From assembly GCA_047975195.1 (NCBI GenBank), contig JBKEDB010000028.1, positions 31,407 through 95,406 of the forward strand: 64,000 nucleotides of DNA. Direction: 5' to 3'. Positions 52,519 to 61,282 of the stretch are shown piece after piece (the stretch's first letter is position 1; each line of letters begins with the position of its first letter). The notes beneath the pieces are model-generated. The model did no database searches. It was not told where the DNA came from and was given only the letters and a program-made list of their open reading frames with translations. The translations under genes and the position numbers were made by a program. Source of the DNA: Cumulibacter sp047975195 (GTDB lineage Bacteria > Actinomycetota > Actinomycetes > Mycobacteriales > Antricoccaceae).

Positions 52519-53208
52519 CTAGCATCCCAGGTAGTCGGCCAGCGCTCCTATATCGGTGAAATGCAATGGATGTTCCGGTGACGCTGAGACGTCTTTTGGA
52601 TGTTCAGCACCATTTTCCAGCGGTCGTTCGATGTAGGCGGTGCGTAGGCCGGCCGCCTTGGCGGCGTCCAGGTCGCGGTGGTGCGCGGCCACCATCATCA
52701 CCTGATCGGGGCGGACCCGCATCACCTCAGCGGTGCCCAAGTAGGCGCGTGGATCCGGCTTGTAGGCATGAAAGACCTCCGCGGACAGAATGAGGTCCCA
52801 CGGGATCCCGGCGAGCTTGGCCATGTTCGTCAACAGTGCGATTCCACCGTTGGACAGTGGCGTGATGGTGAATTTCTCGCGCAGGCGAACCAGCCCTGGG
52901 ATCGAGTCGGGCCACGGGTCGAGCCGGTGCCACACCAGGTTCAGATCGTCCAGGGCGGCCTCGTTGAGGCCGAGCTGGAACGACGGCGCGATTTCGTCGA
53001 GGATCTCGCGGTGCAGGTCATCTACGACTCGCCATTGACCGTTCTCGACGCACTCGGCGGTGGTGCGGAAGTAGCCGGCGCGCCACGCCCGGACGAATCT
53101 GTCGGCGTCGACGTGCGGGGCGATCCGCGCCATCTCGGCAATGATGCTGCCGTGCCAATCGACGACTGTGCCGAAGGTGTCGAATGCCAGAACCTTGATC
53201 TCGCTCAT
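52519..53208 (-). CDS. Haloacid dehalogenase type II (HAD hydrolase)
   Basis: A 229-residue HAD hydrolase of the L-2-haloacid dehalogenase group. The nucleophile is Asp10 in LAFDTFGTVVDWHGS; motif II is SNGGIALL; motif III Lys lies in FHAYKPDPRAY; and the acidic motif IV region is MMVAAHHRDLDAAKAAGL. A true dehalogenase role is plausible, but many members act on other substrates. ATG 53208 (MSEIKVLAFD) matches the family. It is upstream of the Pls-like gene on the same strand, but the TATAAT box between them suggests separate transcription. Confidence 0.87.
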   Translation of the reverse strand: MSEIKVLAFDTFGTVVDWHGSIIAEMARIAPHVDADRFVRAWRAGYFRTTAECVENGQWRVVDDLHREILDEIAPSFQLGLNEAALDDLNLVWHRLDPWPDSIPGLVRLREKFTITPLSNGGIALLTNMAKLAGIPWDLILSAEVFHAYKPDPRAYLGTAEVMRVRPDQVMMVAAHHRDLDAAKAAGLRTAYIERPLENGAEHPKDVSASPEHPLHFTDIGALADYLGC

Positions 53209-53396
53209 TCTTGAACCGTATCCGGATTCCCATGCGTTGACATATCCGAGCAACCTTCCATGTCCCGCGCCCGCCCGCTGACCAGCCCGTTCCTCGTCTA
53301 CATGCCTGCTGTGGCATCGCGACCCTCGCGGACGTTCGCGTCCGCTACCCGTTTCGGGACCAGCCACGTGGTGGGTCGACACGTCGGGCGTCCGCT

Positions 53397-53402
53397 TAGA
53401 GT
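53397..53402 (+). promoter_or_regulatory. -10 box for leaderless YigZ gene
   Basis: TAGAGT ends 6 nt before ATG 53409, with no ribosome site. Confidence 0.45.
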
Positions 53403-53408
53403 GGCGGG

Positions 53409-54035
53409 ATGGTCGAGGAGTATCTCACCGTCGCGAATGACGCTGATGCCGAGATCGAGGTGAAACGTTCCCGCTTCCTCGCCCGGATCCGCAGGGTGGA
53501 CGACGAGGGTGCGGCGCGCGCGGTGATCGAGGGGTGCCGTAAGCAGTATTGGGATGCCAGGCATCACTGCAGCGCCTTCGTGCTCGGCCCGACGGGCGAG
53601 ATAGCTCGCTCGAACGATGATGGCGAGCCGTCCGGCACCGCCGGTGCGCCGATCCTCGGTGCGGTCGCCGGGCGTGAGCTCAGCGATGTGGTTGTCGTCA
53701 TCACGCGGTACTTCGGTGGCACCCTGCTCGGCGCGGGCGGTCTTGTGCGCGCGTACACCGACTCGACCGTCGCAGGCCTGGACGCTGCGGGCGTACGACG
53801 CCGGCGACGGGCGCTAGGCATCGAGGTCACTGTTCCGATCGCTGAGGTCGGCCGGGTCGAGAACGCGCTGCGTGGCATCGGCCTCGATGTAGCGGACGTC
53901 GAGTACGCGGCCGACGCGATCATCCGTGGCGCTCTCGCTCCGGACCTGCTGGGGAAGGCGAACGGCGTGCTGGCTTCGTTGACGCACGGAGCCGGCCTCA
54001 TTGACGAGACCGGCTCCAGGTGGGTCGATGCTTAG
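53409..54035 (+). CDS. YigZ/IMPACT family protein
   Basis: A 208-residue UPF0029 (IMPACT/YigZ) protein. It has the conserved EIEVKRSRFLARIRRV, ARHHCSAFVLG, SNDDGEPSGTAGAPIL and ITRYFGGTLLGAGGLVRAY segments, followed by a C-terminal ferredoxin-like domain. Its role in bacteria is not established; relatives affect translation or GTP metabolism. It is convergent with the SDR gene, 25 nt apart. Confidence 0.9.
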   Translation: MVEEYLTVANDADAEIEVKRSRFLARIRRVDDEGAARAVIEGCRKQYWDARHHCSAFVLGPTGEIARSNDDGEPSGTAGAPILGAVAGRELSDVVVVITRYFGGTLLGAGGLVRAYTDSTVAGLDAAGVRRRRRALGIEVTVPIAEVGRVENALRGIGLDVADVEYAADAIIRGALAPDLLGKANGVLASLTHGAGLIDETGSRWVDA

Positions 54036-54060
54036 TTGGGTCGATGCGTGATGGGGTCGC

Positions 54061-54825
54061 TCAGGTGGCGGACTGGTGCAGCGAACCGCCGTCCAGCACG
54101 ATGTTCTGACCGGTGATCCAGCCTGCGTCGTCCGAGAGCAGGAAGGCGGCGGTCGCGCCAGTGTCCTCCGGGGTGCCGAGGCGGTTCAGCGGATAGCGAG
54201 CGCGCACCTCGTCCTCCTTATTGACGTACAGCGCCTCGGCAAAGCGGGTCTTGACCACTGCGGGGGAGATCGCGTTCACACGGACCTTGGGAGCCATATC
54301 CGTCGACAGTTGCTGAGTGAGCTGGATCAGGCCCGCCTTGGAGGTGCCGTAGATGCCGATCGGACCGGCCGAACGTAGGCCGGCGACCGAGGCGACGATC
54401 ACGATCGAGCCACCGTTTTCCTTCATGCTCGCGTGCCAGGCGAGCTGGATCAGGCCGAGGGTCGAGACGATGTTGGTGTCGAGAACTTTGCGCGCGGTGT
54501 CCAGCGGGAGGTCGAGCGTTGACCCGTAGAACGGGTTGATGCCGACGTTGCCGACGACGTGATCGATCTTGCCGAACTTGCTCATCGCGAGGTCGACGAG
54601 CTCCTGCCGGTGGTCGTCGTGCGAGGCGTTCCCGGCCAGGGTGAGCACCCGATCTGGTGCGTTGAGCTCCTTGGCCGCCTCCTCCAGCTGCTCGGGTTTC
54701 CGGCCGGTGATGATGACTTCGCCACCCTCATTGATGATCGCCTGGGCGATGCCCAATCCGATCCCGCGGCTGCCGCCGGTGATGATCGCGGACTTTCCAG
54801 TGAAACGGTTGAGCTTCTCGCCCAT
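54061..54825 (-). CDS. Short-chain dehydrogenase/reductase
   Basis: A 254-residue classical SDR. Cofactor motif TGGSRGIGLGIAQ, the NNAG-equivalent GNVGINPF, catalytic Ser in IVIVASVAGLRS, and catalytic YGTSK are all present, with the C-terminal PEDTGATAAFLLSDDAGWITGQ. Because NAD(P) preference depends on an acidic or basic residue after strand 2 (ITGRKPEQ), NADP is likely. The substrate is unknown. ATG 54825 follows a GGAGGT ribosome site. Confidence 0.9.
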   Translation of the reverse strand: MGEKLNRFTGKSAIITGGSRGIGLGIAQAIINEGGEVIITGRKPEQLEEAAKELNAPDRVLTLAGNASHDDHRQELVDLAMSKFGKIDHVVGNVGINPFYGSTLDLPLDTARKVLDTNIVSTLGLIQLAWHASMKENGGSIVIVASVAGLRSAGPIGIYGTSKAGLIQLTQQLSTDMAPKVRVNAISPAVVKTRFAEALYVNKEDEVRARYPLNRLGTPEDTGATAAFLLSDDAGWITGQNIVLDGGSLHQSAT

Positions 54826-55049
54826 GCGGACCTCCAGTGTTGGTGAGCGCTTGCACGGCAGATTACCCGCAAACCGAATCCGATTCGAATCCACTCGGGT
54901 GCAGGGTGGGCGGGCGCTGCGGCCGGGGTCTGTCGTAGGTTGATCGCTACACAACAATGTGCGGCGCGGCATCACCCCGGCTGTGTCGTGGTGATCGTCG
55001 AGATGCCAACTACGATCTCGGCAGCACAACCTCGATGAGTGGAGGACCT

Positions 55050-55499
55050 ATGAATATCCGCCCGTTCGAAGAGCGCGATCGCGACGCGTGCCTGAAGCTG
55101 GCGCCGCGCCTGATGGAGAATGTGAACCCGTTTCACGATGACGGCACTGGCCCCATCGACACCGTCGAGTGGATGCTCGAGGCCCAGCAGGTTCAGCAGA
55201 CCCCGCAGGCAGTGTTCGTAGCCGAGGATGACCAGGGCGTCGCCGGCATGGTGAAGGTGTTCATCAAGGGCCAGCTGGTCGGTCAGAAAGAGGCGTATGT
55301 TGACGGCCTCGCGGTGCAGGAACGCGTCTCGCGCCAAGGTGTGGGTACCGCGTTGATGACAGCCTGCGAAGAGTGGGCAGCTGGCCGCGGACACCGTTGG
55401 GTGCACATCGAGACGCCCGCGAAGAACCAGACGGCGCGCGATTTCTACGCCGCGATTGGGTACGGCGAAGAGGTCGTGAAGCTCTCCAAAGGAATCTGA
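55050..55499 (+). CDS. GNAT-family N-acetyltransferase
   Basis: A 149-residue GNAT protein. The acetyl-CoA motif is DGLAVQERVSRQGVGTALM, and the C-terminal HIETPAKNQTARDFYAAIGY is typical of the fold. The substrate is unknown. ATG 55050 has a GGAGGACC ribosome site. A strong terminator follows the stop codon. Confidence 0.87.
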   Translation: MNIRPFEERDRDACLKLAPRLMENVNPFHDDGTGPIDTVEWMLEAQQVQQTPQAVFVAEDDQGVAGMVKVFIKGQLVGQKEAYVDGLAVQERVSRQGVGTALMTACEEWAAGRGHRWVHIETPAKNQTARDFYAAIGYGEEVVKLSKGI

Positions 55500-55504
55500 G
55501 ACGT

Positions 55505-55538
55505 CAGGGGCCTGGAACCAACTGGTTCCAGGCCCCTG
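55505..55538 (+). terminator. Strong intrinsic terminator
   Basis: A 15-bp perfect stem (CAGGGGCCTGGAACC with its complement) around an AACT loop starts 6 nt after the GNAT stop. Confidence 0.85.
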
Positions 55539-55787
55539 TCGTTGATCCGGAGCGCGAACTGGGGAATCCGCCGAATTGCCCGAACCTGCTGGGCATCGGC
55601 GATAAGCAGGATGAGCACTCTCGCTCCCGCCACGAAATGCGACCCACCCGATCACCGTCAGTGCCGTGCGCATATCGACTCGCTTGTCGTGCTGTGTTCT
55701 CGCTACCACGGTGCCGTCGGAGTGCGATGGTTCCCAGCATCGCCGCTACAGTTCACCGGCTTCATCGCGCCGAGTAAGGTGCTTGCC

Positions 55788-57299
55788 GTGGCGCAGAACC
55801 CTAACGACGTACCCGTGACCGACGACGACCTCCCTGAGCAGCTGCGGATTCGCCGCGAGAAGCGCGACCGCTTACTGAACGACGGCATCGAGCCGTACGT
55901 CGTCGGCGTCGATCGCACCACGTCGCTGGCCGCCGTCCGCGAGAAGTACCCGGAGTTGCCCGTCGACACCCAGACCGGGGACAAGGTCGGTGTCACCGGA
56001 CGCCTGATCTTCATGCGCAACACCGGCAAACTGTGCTTCGCAACGTTGCGTGAGGGCGGTGTCGAACTACAGGCGATGTTGTCGCTGGCGAGTGTCGGTG
56101 AGCAGTCGCTGGCGCGCTGGAAGGCCGACGTCGATCTGGGCGATCACATCTACGTGACCGGCGAGGTCATCACGAGTCGCCGCGGAGAACTGTCGGTGAT
56201 GGCCGATGACTGGGCGATCACCGCTAAGGCGATCCGACCGCTCCCGGTCGCGCACAAGGCGATGAATGAGGAGACGCGGATCCGCCAGCGGTACGCCGAC
56301 CTCATCGTGCGTCCCGAGGCCCGCAAGATGGTTGAGACTCGAGGCGCTGCGATCGCTTCTATCCGCCGTACGCTCGGCCAGCGCGACTTCCTCGAGGTCG
56401 AAACCCCGATGCTGCAGGCTGTGCAGGGCGGCGCCACTGCGCGCCCCTTCACGACGTACTACAACGCATACGACGAAAACGTGTTCTTGCGGATTGCCCC
56501 CGAGCTCTACCTGAAGCGTTGTGTCGTCGGCGGAATTGACCGGGTCTTCGAGATCAACCGAAACTTCCGTAATGAGGGCGCGGACTCGACCCATTCGCCC
56601 GAATTCGTGATGCTGGAGTACTACCAGGCGTACGCCGACTACAACGACGTTGCTGACCTCTCCAGAGAGATTTACCAGCAGGCCGCGCTGGATGCGGTCG
56701 GCTCGCTACAGATCGAGCGATGGGATGGCTCGGTGCGGGATCTGTCCGGGGAATGGCCGAAGCGCTCGCTGTACGAATTGGCTTCAGAGGGCTCCGGAGT
56801 GTCACTGACCCCGGCGACCTCGTTGGACGAGTTGCGTCAGGTCGCCGAGAAGGTCGGGGTGAAGGTCAACCCGGCGTGGGTGGCAGGCAAGGTGCTCGAG
56901 GAGATCTTCGAGGCGACAAGTCAGGAACTGCTCGCCGGACCGGTGTTCGTATGCGATTTCCCGGTCGACACGTCACCGCTGGTGCGAGCGCACCGCTCGA
57001 TCGAGGGTGTAGTAGAGAAATGGGACCTCTACATCGACGGGATGGAGTGCGGTACGGGGTACTCCGAACTGGTCGATCCGGTGATTCAGCGTGAACGGTT
57101 CGTCGAGCAGGCGGCGCAGCGCGCCGGCGGCGACGTCGAGGCCATGCAGGTCGACGAGGATTTCCTGCGCGCGCTCGAGTACGGCATGCCGCCGACCGGT
57201 GGTGTGGGACTCGGGATCGACCGGATGCTTCAGGTGTTCACTGGCCGCGGGATCCGCGAAACGATCCTGTTCCCCTTCGTGAAACCCGAACAGCCCTAG
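55788..57299 (+). CDS. lysS: Lysyl-tRNA synthetase, class II
   Basis: A 503-residue class II enzyme charging tRNA-Lys. The N-terminal OB-fold anticodon-binding domain (about 50-160) precedes the catalytic core, with motif 1 region RRTLGQRDFLEVETPML, motif 2 RVFEINRNFRNEG and motif 3 GVGLGIDRMLQVF. GTG 55788 with AAGGTG upstream is chosen; the earlier open frame is not conserved. It is 3.4 kb from the Pls-like synthetase but on the opposite strand, so no functional link is implied by position. Confidence 0.95.
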   Translation: MAQNPNDVPVTDDDLPEQLRIRREKRDRLLNDGIEPYVVGVDRTTSLAAVREKYPELPVDTQTGDKVGVTGRLIFMRNTGKLCFATLREGGVELQAMLSLASVGEQSLARWKADVDLGDHIYVTGEVITSRRGELSVMADDWAITAKAIRPLPVAHKAMNEETRIRQRYADLIVRPEARKMVETRGAAIASIRRTLGQRDFLEVETPMLQAVQGGATARPFTTYYNAYDENVFLRIAPELYLKRCVVGGIDRVFEINRNFRNEGADSTHSPEFVMLEYYQAYADYNDVADLSREIYQQAALDAVGSLQIERWDGSVRDLSGEWPKRSLYELASEGSGVSLTPATSLDELRQVAEKVGVKVNPAWVAGKVLEEIFEATSQELLAGPVFVCDFPVDTSPLVRAHRSIEGVVEKWDLYIDGMECGTGYSELVDPVIQRERFVEQAAQRAGGDVEAMQVDEDFLRALEYGMPPTGGVGLGIDRMLQVFTGRGIRETILFPFVKPEQP

Positions 57300-57419
57300 C
57301 GCGCCGGCAGCCCAGGATCTTCCTGTCTGTAGCGCGGGCTTGTCCACAGGGCTTAGGTCTGTCCACATCGAGACCTGGCCCCCCTGGCGTGGGTTGGATG
57401 ATGCTCGCAGGATCAAGCG

Positions 57420-58334
57420 ATGCGAGCCCGAACCGCCCTTCCGGCGCGAATTGTGGACCTAGCGGCATCGCGCCATGGCGTGATCACCCGAGCCGACCTT
57501 CTGGTGGCTGGCCTTTCGGCACGAGTGATTCAACGGCTTGTCGGACCGTGGCGGCGACTCGCGCCGGGTACGTACGTGCTTCCCGGCGAGTACGATCCGT
57601 GGCTGCAAAAACTCCACGCTGGCTTACTACTCGCTGGCGAGGGGTCTGGCGCCTGGGGAGCGACTGCTCTCGCGCTTTGGGGCCTAGGGGACCGGACGAA
57701 GAGGATCGAGATCCTCACAAGGAAGCGGCGTACATCGCGGTTGCCGTGGCTCACGTTTCGCCGCGATGACCTGCAGCAACGGCGGATCGTCGACGTCGCA
57801 CCGGTGCGTGTCTGCCTCGAGGACGCCGTCGTTGATGCGGCAGCGGAAGGAACTCGGCACGGTGCCCACGCGATCGTTGCCCGCGCACTTCAGGAGCGCC
57901 GTACGACCCCGAACCGCCTGCTGCACACCGTGCGCGCACGGGCCAAGCTCAGACATCGAACGTTGTTGTGCACCGCGATCGGGGACAGCGCTGCCGGGGC
58001 TCACAGCGCGCTGGAGCATCTCTACCTGCGCGATGTTCAGCGAGCGCATGCTCTACCGCCGATGCAACGGCAGTACGTCGTTCCCGAATCCGGACATCAC
58101 GCTGACGGCGCGTACGTTGCGCAGCGCTACCTCATCGAATTGGACGGCGTGCGGTTCCACGATCGAGCGGCCGATGAAGCGATCGATATCGCGCATGGGC
58201 AGTACGGTTACGAAACCGCTCGGCTCAGTTGGATCGCGATCGACGGCAATCCGTGCGCGGTGGCCCGATTGATCGCCGCGAAGCTCCGGTTCGCCGAGTT
58301 GACGCCCTGCCCGAGGTGCCGGACCGGCGGCTAA
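57420..58334 (+). CDS. AbiEi-like antitoxin-domain protein with nuclease-like C-terminus
   Basis: A 304-residue protein of a type common and variable in actinobacteria. Residues 1-75 resemble the AbiEi winged-helix (HGVITRADLLVAGLSARVIQ, then WRRLAPGTYVLPG). The C-terminal 110 residues resemble a DUF559/Vsr-type PD-(D/E)XK fold: AHSALEHLYLRDVQRAHALP with an acidic residue, then HADGAYVAQRYLIELDGVRFH, giving Asp-x9-Glu-x-Asp. No AbiEii toxin gene follows. It may be a standalone defence-related or regulatory protein, unproven. Base composition does not differ visibly from neighbours. Confidence 0.75.
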   Translation: MRARTALPARIVDLAASRHGVITRADLLVAGLSARVIQRLVGPWRRLAPGTYVLPGEYDPWLQKLHAGLLLAGEGSGAWGATALALWGLGDRTKRIEILTRKRRTSRLPWLTFRRDDLQQRRIVDVAPVRVCLEDAVVDAAAEGTRHGAHAIVARALQERRTTPNRLLHTVRARAKLRHRTLLCTAIGDSAAGAHSALEHLYLRDVQRAHALPPMQRQYVVPESGHHADGAYVAQRYLIELDGVRFHDRAADEAIDIAHGQYGYETARLSWIAIDGNPCAVARLIAAKLRFAELTPCPRCRTGG

Positions 58335-58341
58335 CGGATCT

Positions 58342-58385
58342 TGGCGGCAGATGTTAAACCGTAGTCGGTCCAACATCTGCCGCCA
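58342..58385 (+). terminator. Stem-loop after AbiEi-like gene
   Basis: A perfect 14-bp stem, TGGCGGCAGATGTT with its complement, closes a 16-nt loop that itself contains ACCG-TAGT-CGGT. It begins 8 nt after the stop. A long stacked hairpin without a U-run; a terminator is the simplest reading. Confidence 0.6.
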
Positions 58386-58447
58386 GGACTCTCGAGGCGC
58401 GGAGAATGCGAGTAAGTGTGGCGCGTGGCACGGTTGAGCAATTGGTG

Positions 58448-58478
58448 TTGACCCTCCCGTGACGTGAGGGCGGATGGT
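58448..58478 (+). promoter_or_regulatory. MerR/TipA-type promoter with 19-bp spacer
   Basis: TTGACC (-35, 58448-58453), a 19-bp spacer and GATGGT (58473-58478) lie 6 nt from ATG 58485, so the transcript may be leaderless. A near-perfect 19-bp palindrome CCCTCCCGT-G-ACGTGAGGG (58452-58470) fills the spacer. This is the classic over-spaced promoter that MerR proteins activate by twisting DNA. Confidence 0.65.
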
Positions 58479-58484
58479 TGATGC

Positions 58485-59291
58485 ATGACCGAGAGGACGC
58501 AGGTGATGACCACCTGGACCGTGGGCAAGGTGGCCGAGACGTTCGGCGTAACGGTGCGAACGCTGCACCACTACGACGACATCGGCTTGTTGCGGCCCAG
58601 CGAGCGGTCATCGGCCGGCTACCGGATCTATACCGATGCCGATCTGCAGCGGCTACAGCAGATCGTGGTTTATCGGCGGCTGGAAATGCCGCTCGAGAAG
58701 ATCGCGGATCTGCTGAACGGTGACACTGATCCGGCTGAGCACCTGCGTCGTCAGCGCGCGACGGTCATGTCCCGCCTGGGCGAGTTGAACGATCTCGTGC
58801 AGGCCATTGATCGAGCATTGGAGAAGGAAATGAGCGACGAAAAGCTCAGCCCGAGCGACCTGAAGGAGTTGTTCGGCGACGGATTCGAGGAGTCGTACCA
58901 GACCGAGGCAGAAGAGCGTTGGGGAGACAGCGAAGCCTGGGCACAGTCCCAGCGGCGTACGGCGAACTACACCCGTGCCGACTGGGAGGCGGTCAAGGCG
59001 GAGCAGGACGCATTGAACAAGGCATTCACCGACGCATGGGACTCAGGCCTGCCCGCCACGTCCGAACAGGCGATGGCAGCGGCCGAGATGCACCGCGCCA
59101 GCGTGCAGCGGTTCTACGACTGCGACTACGGAATGCAACGCTGCCTGGCCGACATGTTCGTGCAGGACGAGCGATTCGCGAAGACCTATAACGACATGCG
59201 CGACGGCCTAGCCCCGTACGTGCGTGACGCGATCTACGCGAACGCCGAGCGTAAGGACGACGGTCAACGCTACGGGAACTTTAACTCGTAG
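58485..59291 (+). CDS. MerR-family regulator with TipAS domain (TipA-like)
   Basis: A 268-residue regulator. Residues 8-75 are a MerR DNA-binding domain (WTVGKVAETFGVTVRTLHHYD, IGLLRPSERSSAGYRIY). A coiled dimerisation helix (about 90-115) leads to a TipAS domain (about 140-260) with FYDCDYGMQRCLADMFVQD and RFAKTYNDMRDGLAPYVRDAI. In Streptomyces TipAL this domain binds thiopeptide antibiotics covalently through a Cys; here two Cys lie in the same region (DCDYGMQRC). It probably autoactivates its own promoter on binding a ligand. Confidence 0.92.
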   Translation: MTERTQVMTTWTVGKVAETFGVTVRTLHHYDDIGLLRPSERSSAGYRIYTDADLQRLQQIVVYRRLEMPLEKIADLLNGDTDPAEHLRRQRATVMSRLGELNDLVQAIDRALEKEMSDEKLSPSDLKELFGDGFEESYQTEAEERWGDSEAWAQSQRRTANYTRADWEAVKAEQDALNKAFTDAWDSGLPATSEQAMAAAEMHRASVQRFYDCDYGMQRCLADMFVQDERFAKTYNDMRDGLAPYVRDAIYANAERKDDGQRYGNFNS

Positions 59292-59305
59292 ACGCGGTAG
59301 TGATC

Positions 59306-59341
59306 AGGTGGGTGGTGCGCGGTGGTGCGCGCCGCCCACCT
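59306..59341 (+). terminator. Intrinsic terminator after TipA-like gene
   Basis: AGGTGGGTGGTGCGC pairs with GCGCGCCGCCCACCT (two G-T wobbles) around GGTGGT, 14 nt after the stop. Confidence 0.65.
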
Positions 59342-59438
59342 CGCGTTGAGCGGTGATGCGCACTGTCTGGGTCAGGCAAGGCGACGGTCTTGATGGCGTG
59401 CGCGAGGCGGTGGTGCGCACCGCCCACATCGCGTGGGT
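59322..59438 (+). repeat. Imperfect 26-bp direct repeat, two copies
   Basis: A unit reading GGTGGTGCGC-R-CCGCCCAC-M-TCGCGT occurs near 59322-59347 and again near 59411-59436, differing at only two positions. The first copy contributes one arm of the terminator. Its origin is unclear. Confidence 0.5.
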
Positions 59439-59463
59439 GTTCGCGCGTATCGCACAGGTCGCG

Positions 59464-59976
59464 CTAGGTGATGAGTTCCACGTCGGCGGCGTCCACGTCG
59501 AGGTCCTCGAGGTCGATCACCCACAGTTCGACGTGCTGCGGCGCAGCCTCACAGAGGGTTCCTTCGTCCTCGGGCACGATCCACACGTCGTAGCGCAGTT
59601 CGCCACCGCCGAGGTGAAACACACCGCTTTGCTCCATGCATTTTGAGTAGTAGCCGACGATCGCGACCTGATCATCGAGCGTGATGTCTTCGGCGGCGGC
59701 CGCCATCTCGGTGGGAATGTCGTCGACCCACGCGTCGTATTCGTCTTGATCATGCAGCAGGAGCCTGGGTGCGTGTGCCGAGGTGTAGTCGAGCACGGCG
59801 TCGTTCATGTCGTCGTCGAATTGGGTCCAGGTCTGCACGAGATCGCCCACGGCTAGATCGTCGTACGGCGCGGACGTCGATGACTGTGACCCGGTGGGCG
59901 ATCCGGGTACGACGAAGTCACAGCCGGCGATCGTCACCCCCGCGAGCAGGGCGATAGTCAGTTGTAATCTCCGCAT
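59464..59976 (-). CDS. Secreted lipoprotein, unknown function
   Basis: A 170-residue lipoprotein. The signal peptide MRRLQLTIALLAGVTIAGC ends in a lipobox (IAG-C19), so Cys19 should be lipidated outside the membrane. The mature part is acidic with a Ser/Thr linker, followed by QFDDDMNDAVLDYTSAH and YDAWVDDIPTEMAAAAEDITL. No family is recognised. Its fold may bind a metal or anion, but nothing is diagnostic. It stands between convergent and divergent neighbours. Confidence 0.78.
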   Translation of the reverse strand: MRRLQLTIALLAGVTIAGCDFVVPGSPTGSQSSTSAPYDDLAVGDLVQTWTQFDDDMNDAVLDYTSAHAPRLLLHDQDEYDAWVDDIPTEMAAAAEDITLDDQVAIVGYYSKCMEQSGVFHLGGGELRYDVWIVPEDEGTLCEAAPQHVELWVIDLEDLDVDAADVELIT

Positions 59977-60187
59977 CGGGCCGTCTCCGCATCGGTTACG
60001 CAAGCACCTCTCGAACTCCGCGATATACCGCAGACGCACCGCGACACCGGTGCCGTTCCCGTGTAGCCGCCGAGCCGAAGTTCCCGGGAGTGTTCACCGT
60101 GGATTACGTCTTGTTTGCCTGAGCGCCGCGTGTGGCCGGTGCAATGCAGACGGGAGCGCCTGTCAGCGTGGCGCGGAGGGGGTTTCC

Positions 60188-61282
60188 ATGAAGGTCCTAC
60201 TCGTTACCGAATCATGGCCGCCCGCGTTGAACGGAGTGTCGACCTCGAGCGTGCGCATAGTGCAGGAATTGCGCGAACGCGGCCACGATACCCGCGTTGT
60301 TGCCCCGTTGCCCTCGTACGTCGGCAAAGACGGCGTCCATGCCGCGAGGGCGGTGCGAATCGGTCCAACTGCGGAATACACCATCGGACGACTCGGCTCT
60401 CGCTGCATAGATATGGTGCGTCAGTGGCGCCCAGACCTCGTGCATGTTGCTTCGCCATTATCGGTTGGATACAGCGCACTGCGCGCGGCCAGAATCCAGG
60501 GCGTGCCCACGGTCGCGGCGTACATGACCGATTTTGCGGCGTTCTCGTCGCAGGCGATGCAGCGCAGGCCTGGGCGCGCGCTGACCTCGCGGCTCGCTAA
60601 TCGGGTGCAACGGGGCCTGCACGCGATGGCGACCGTAAACGTCGCGTGCTCGCAGTACGCGCTGGGAAAACTGCGCTCCTGGGGTGCTCCCGTACCGCGC
60701 GAGTGGGTGCGCGCAATCGACACGACACGGTTCACCCCGCAGCAGCGTCAGCACCGGGTTTCAGGGGTGCACGATGGTATCCGCACGATCGGCTACGCCG
60801 GCCGGCTTGGCGGCGAGAAGGAACTGGAGCTGCTTGCCTCGCTGCGCGGCATTCCCGATACGCGGCTGAAGATCATAGGCGATGGTCCGGCGCGCGAACG
60901 GCTTGAGCGGCTATTACCCGAGGCGGAGTTCACTGGGAAGCTCACCGGTGCGGCGTACCCGAGGGCGGTGTCCTCGCTCGACGTGTTCGTGCATCCGGGC
61001 CGTGGTGAGACGTTGTCGCAGGTCGTACTGGAGGCATTGTCCAGTGGCGTGCCGACAGTCGTACCCGACAAGGGGTCAGGCAGCAGTGAGTTGGTGCGGC
61101 CGGGTCTGAGCGGTGCGCATTTCACCGGAGGCGACCCGGTGTCGTTGCGTGGCGCAGTACAAACCCAACTGGGTAACGACACTGCGCCCTTCGACATCGC
61201 ATGTACGGTGTCGTATCGGACCTGGGACTCGAGTATGCGCTCGCTGCTCGCCTCGTACGACGAGGCACTTCATGCACGTTGA
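60188..61282 (+). CDS. GT4 glycosyltransferase (MgtA/PimB-like)
   Basis: A 364-residue GT-B enzyme. The N-terminal domain begins MKVLLVTESWPPALNGVSTS with ELRERGHDTRVVAPLP; the C-terminal domain has IRTIGYAGRLGGEKELELL, LKIIGDGPAR and the E-x7-E donor site in GRGETLSQVVLEALSSGVP. Relatives of this type add mannose or glucose to lipid-linked acceptors in actinobacterial envelope synthesis. ATG 60188 follows GCGGAGGGGG. It overlaps the next glycosyltransferase by 11 nt. Confidence 0.87.
   Translation: MKVLLVTESWPPALNGVSTSSVRIVQELRERGHDTRVVAPLPSYVGKDGVHAARAVRIGPTAEYTIGRLGSRCIDMVRQWRPDLVHVASPLSVGYSALRAARIQGVPTVAAYMTDFAAFSSQAMQRRPGRALTSRLANRVQRGLHAMATVNVACSQYALGKLRSWGAPVPREWVRAIDTTRFTPQQRQHRVSGVHDGIRTIGYAGRLGGEKELELLASLRGIPDTRLKIIGDGPARERLERLLPEAEFTGKLTGAAYPRAVSSLDVFVHPGRGETLSQVVLEALSSGVPTVVPDKGSGSSELVRPGLSGAHFTGGDPVSLRGAVQTQLGNDTAPFDIACTVSYRTWDSSMRSLLASYDEALHAR

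Noticed and set aside
55788..57299. lysS as part of a poly-lysine cluster with the Pls-like gene
   Set aside because: It lies 3.4 kb away on the other strand with unrelated genes and a terminator between; the standard housekeeping role suffices.
57420..58334. Call as a complete AbiE toxin-antitoxin system
   Set aside because: Only the antitoxin-like protein is present; no AbiEii nucleotidyltransferase gene is adjacent.
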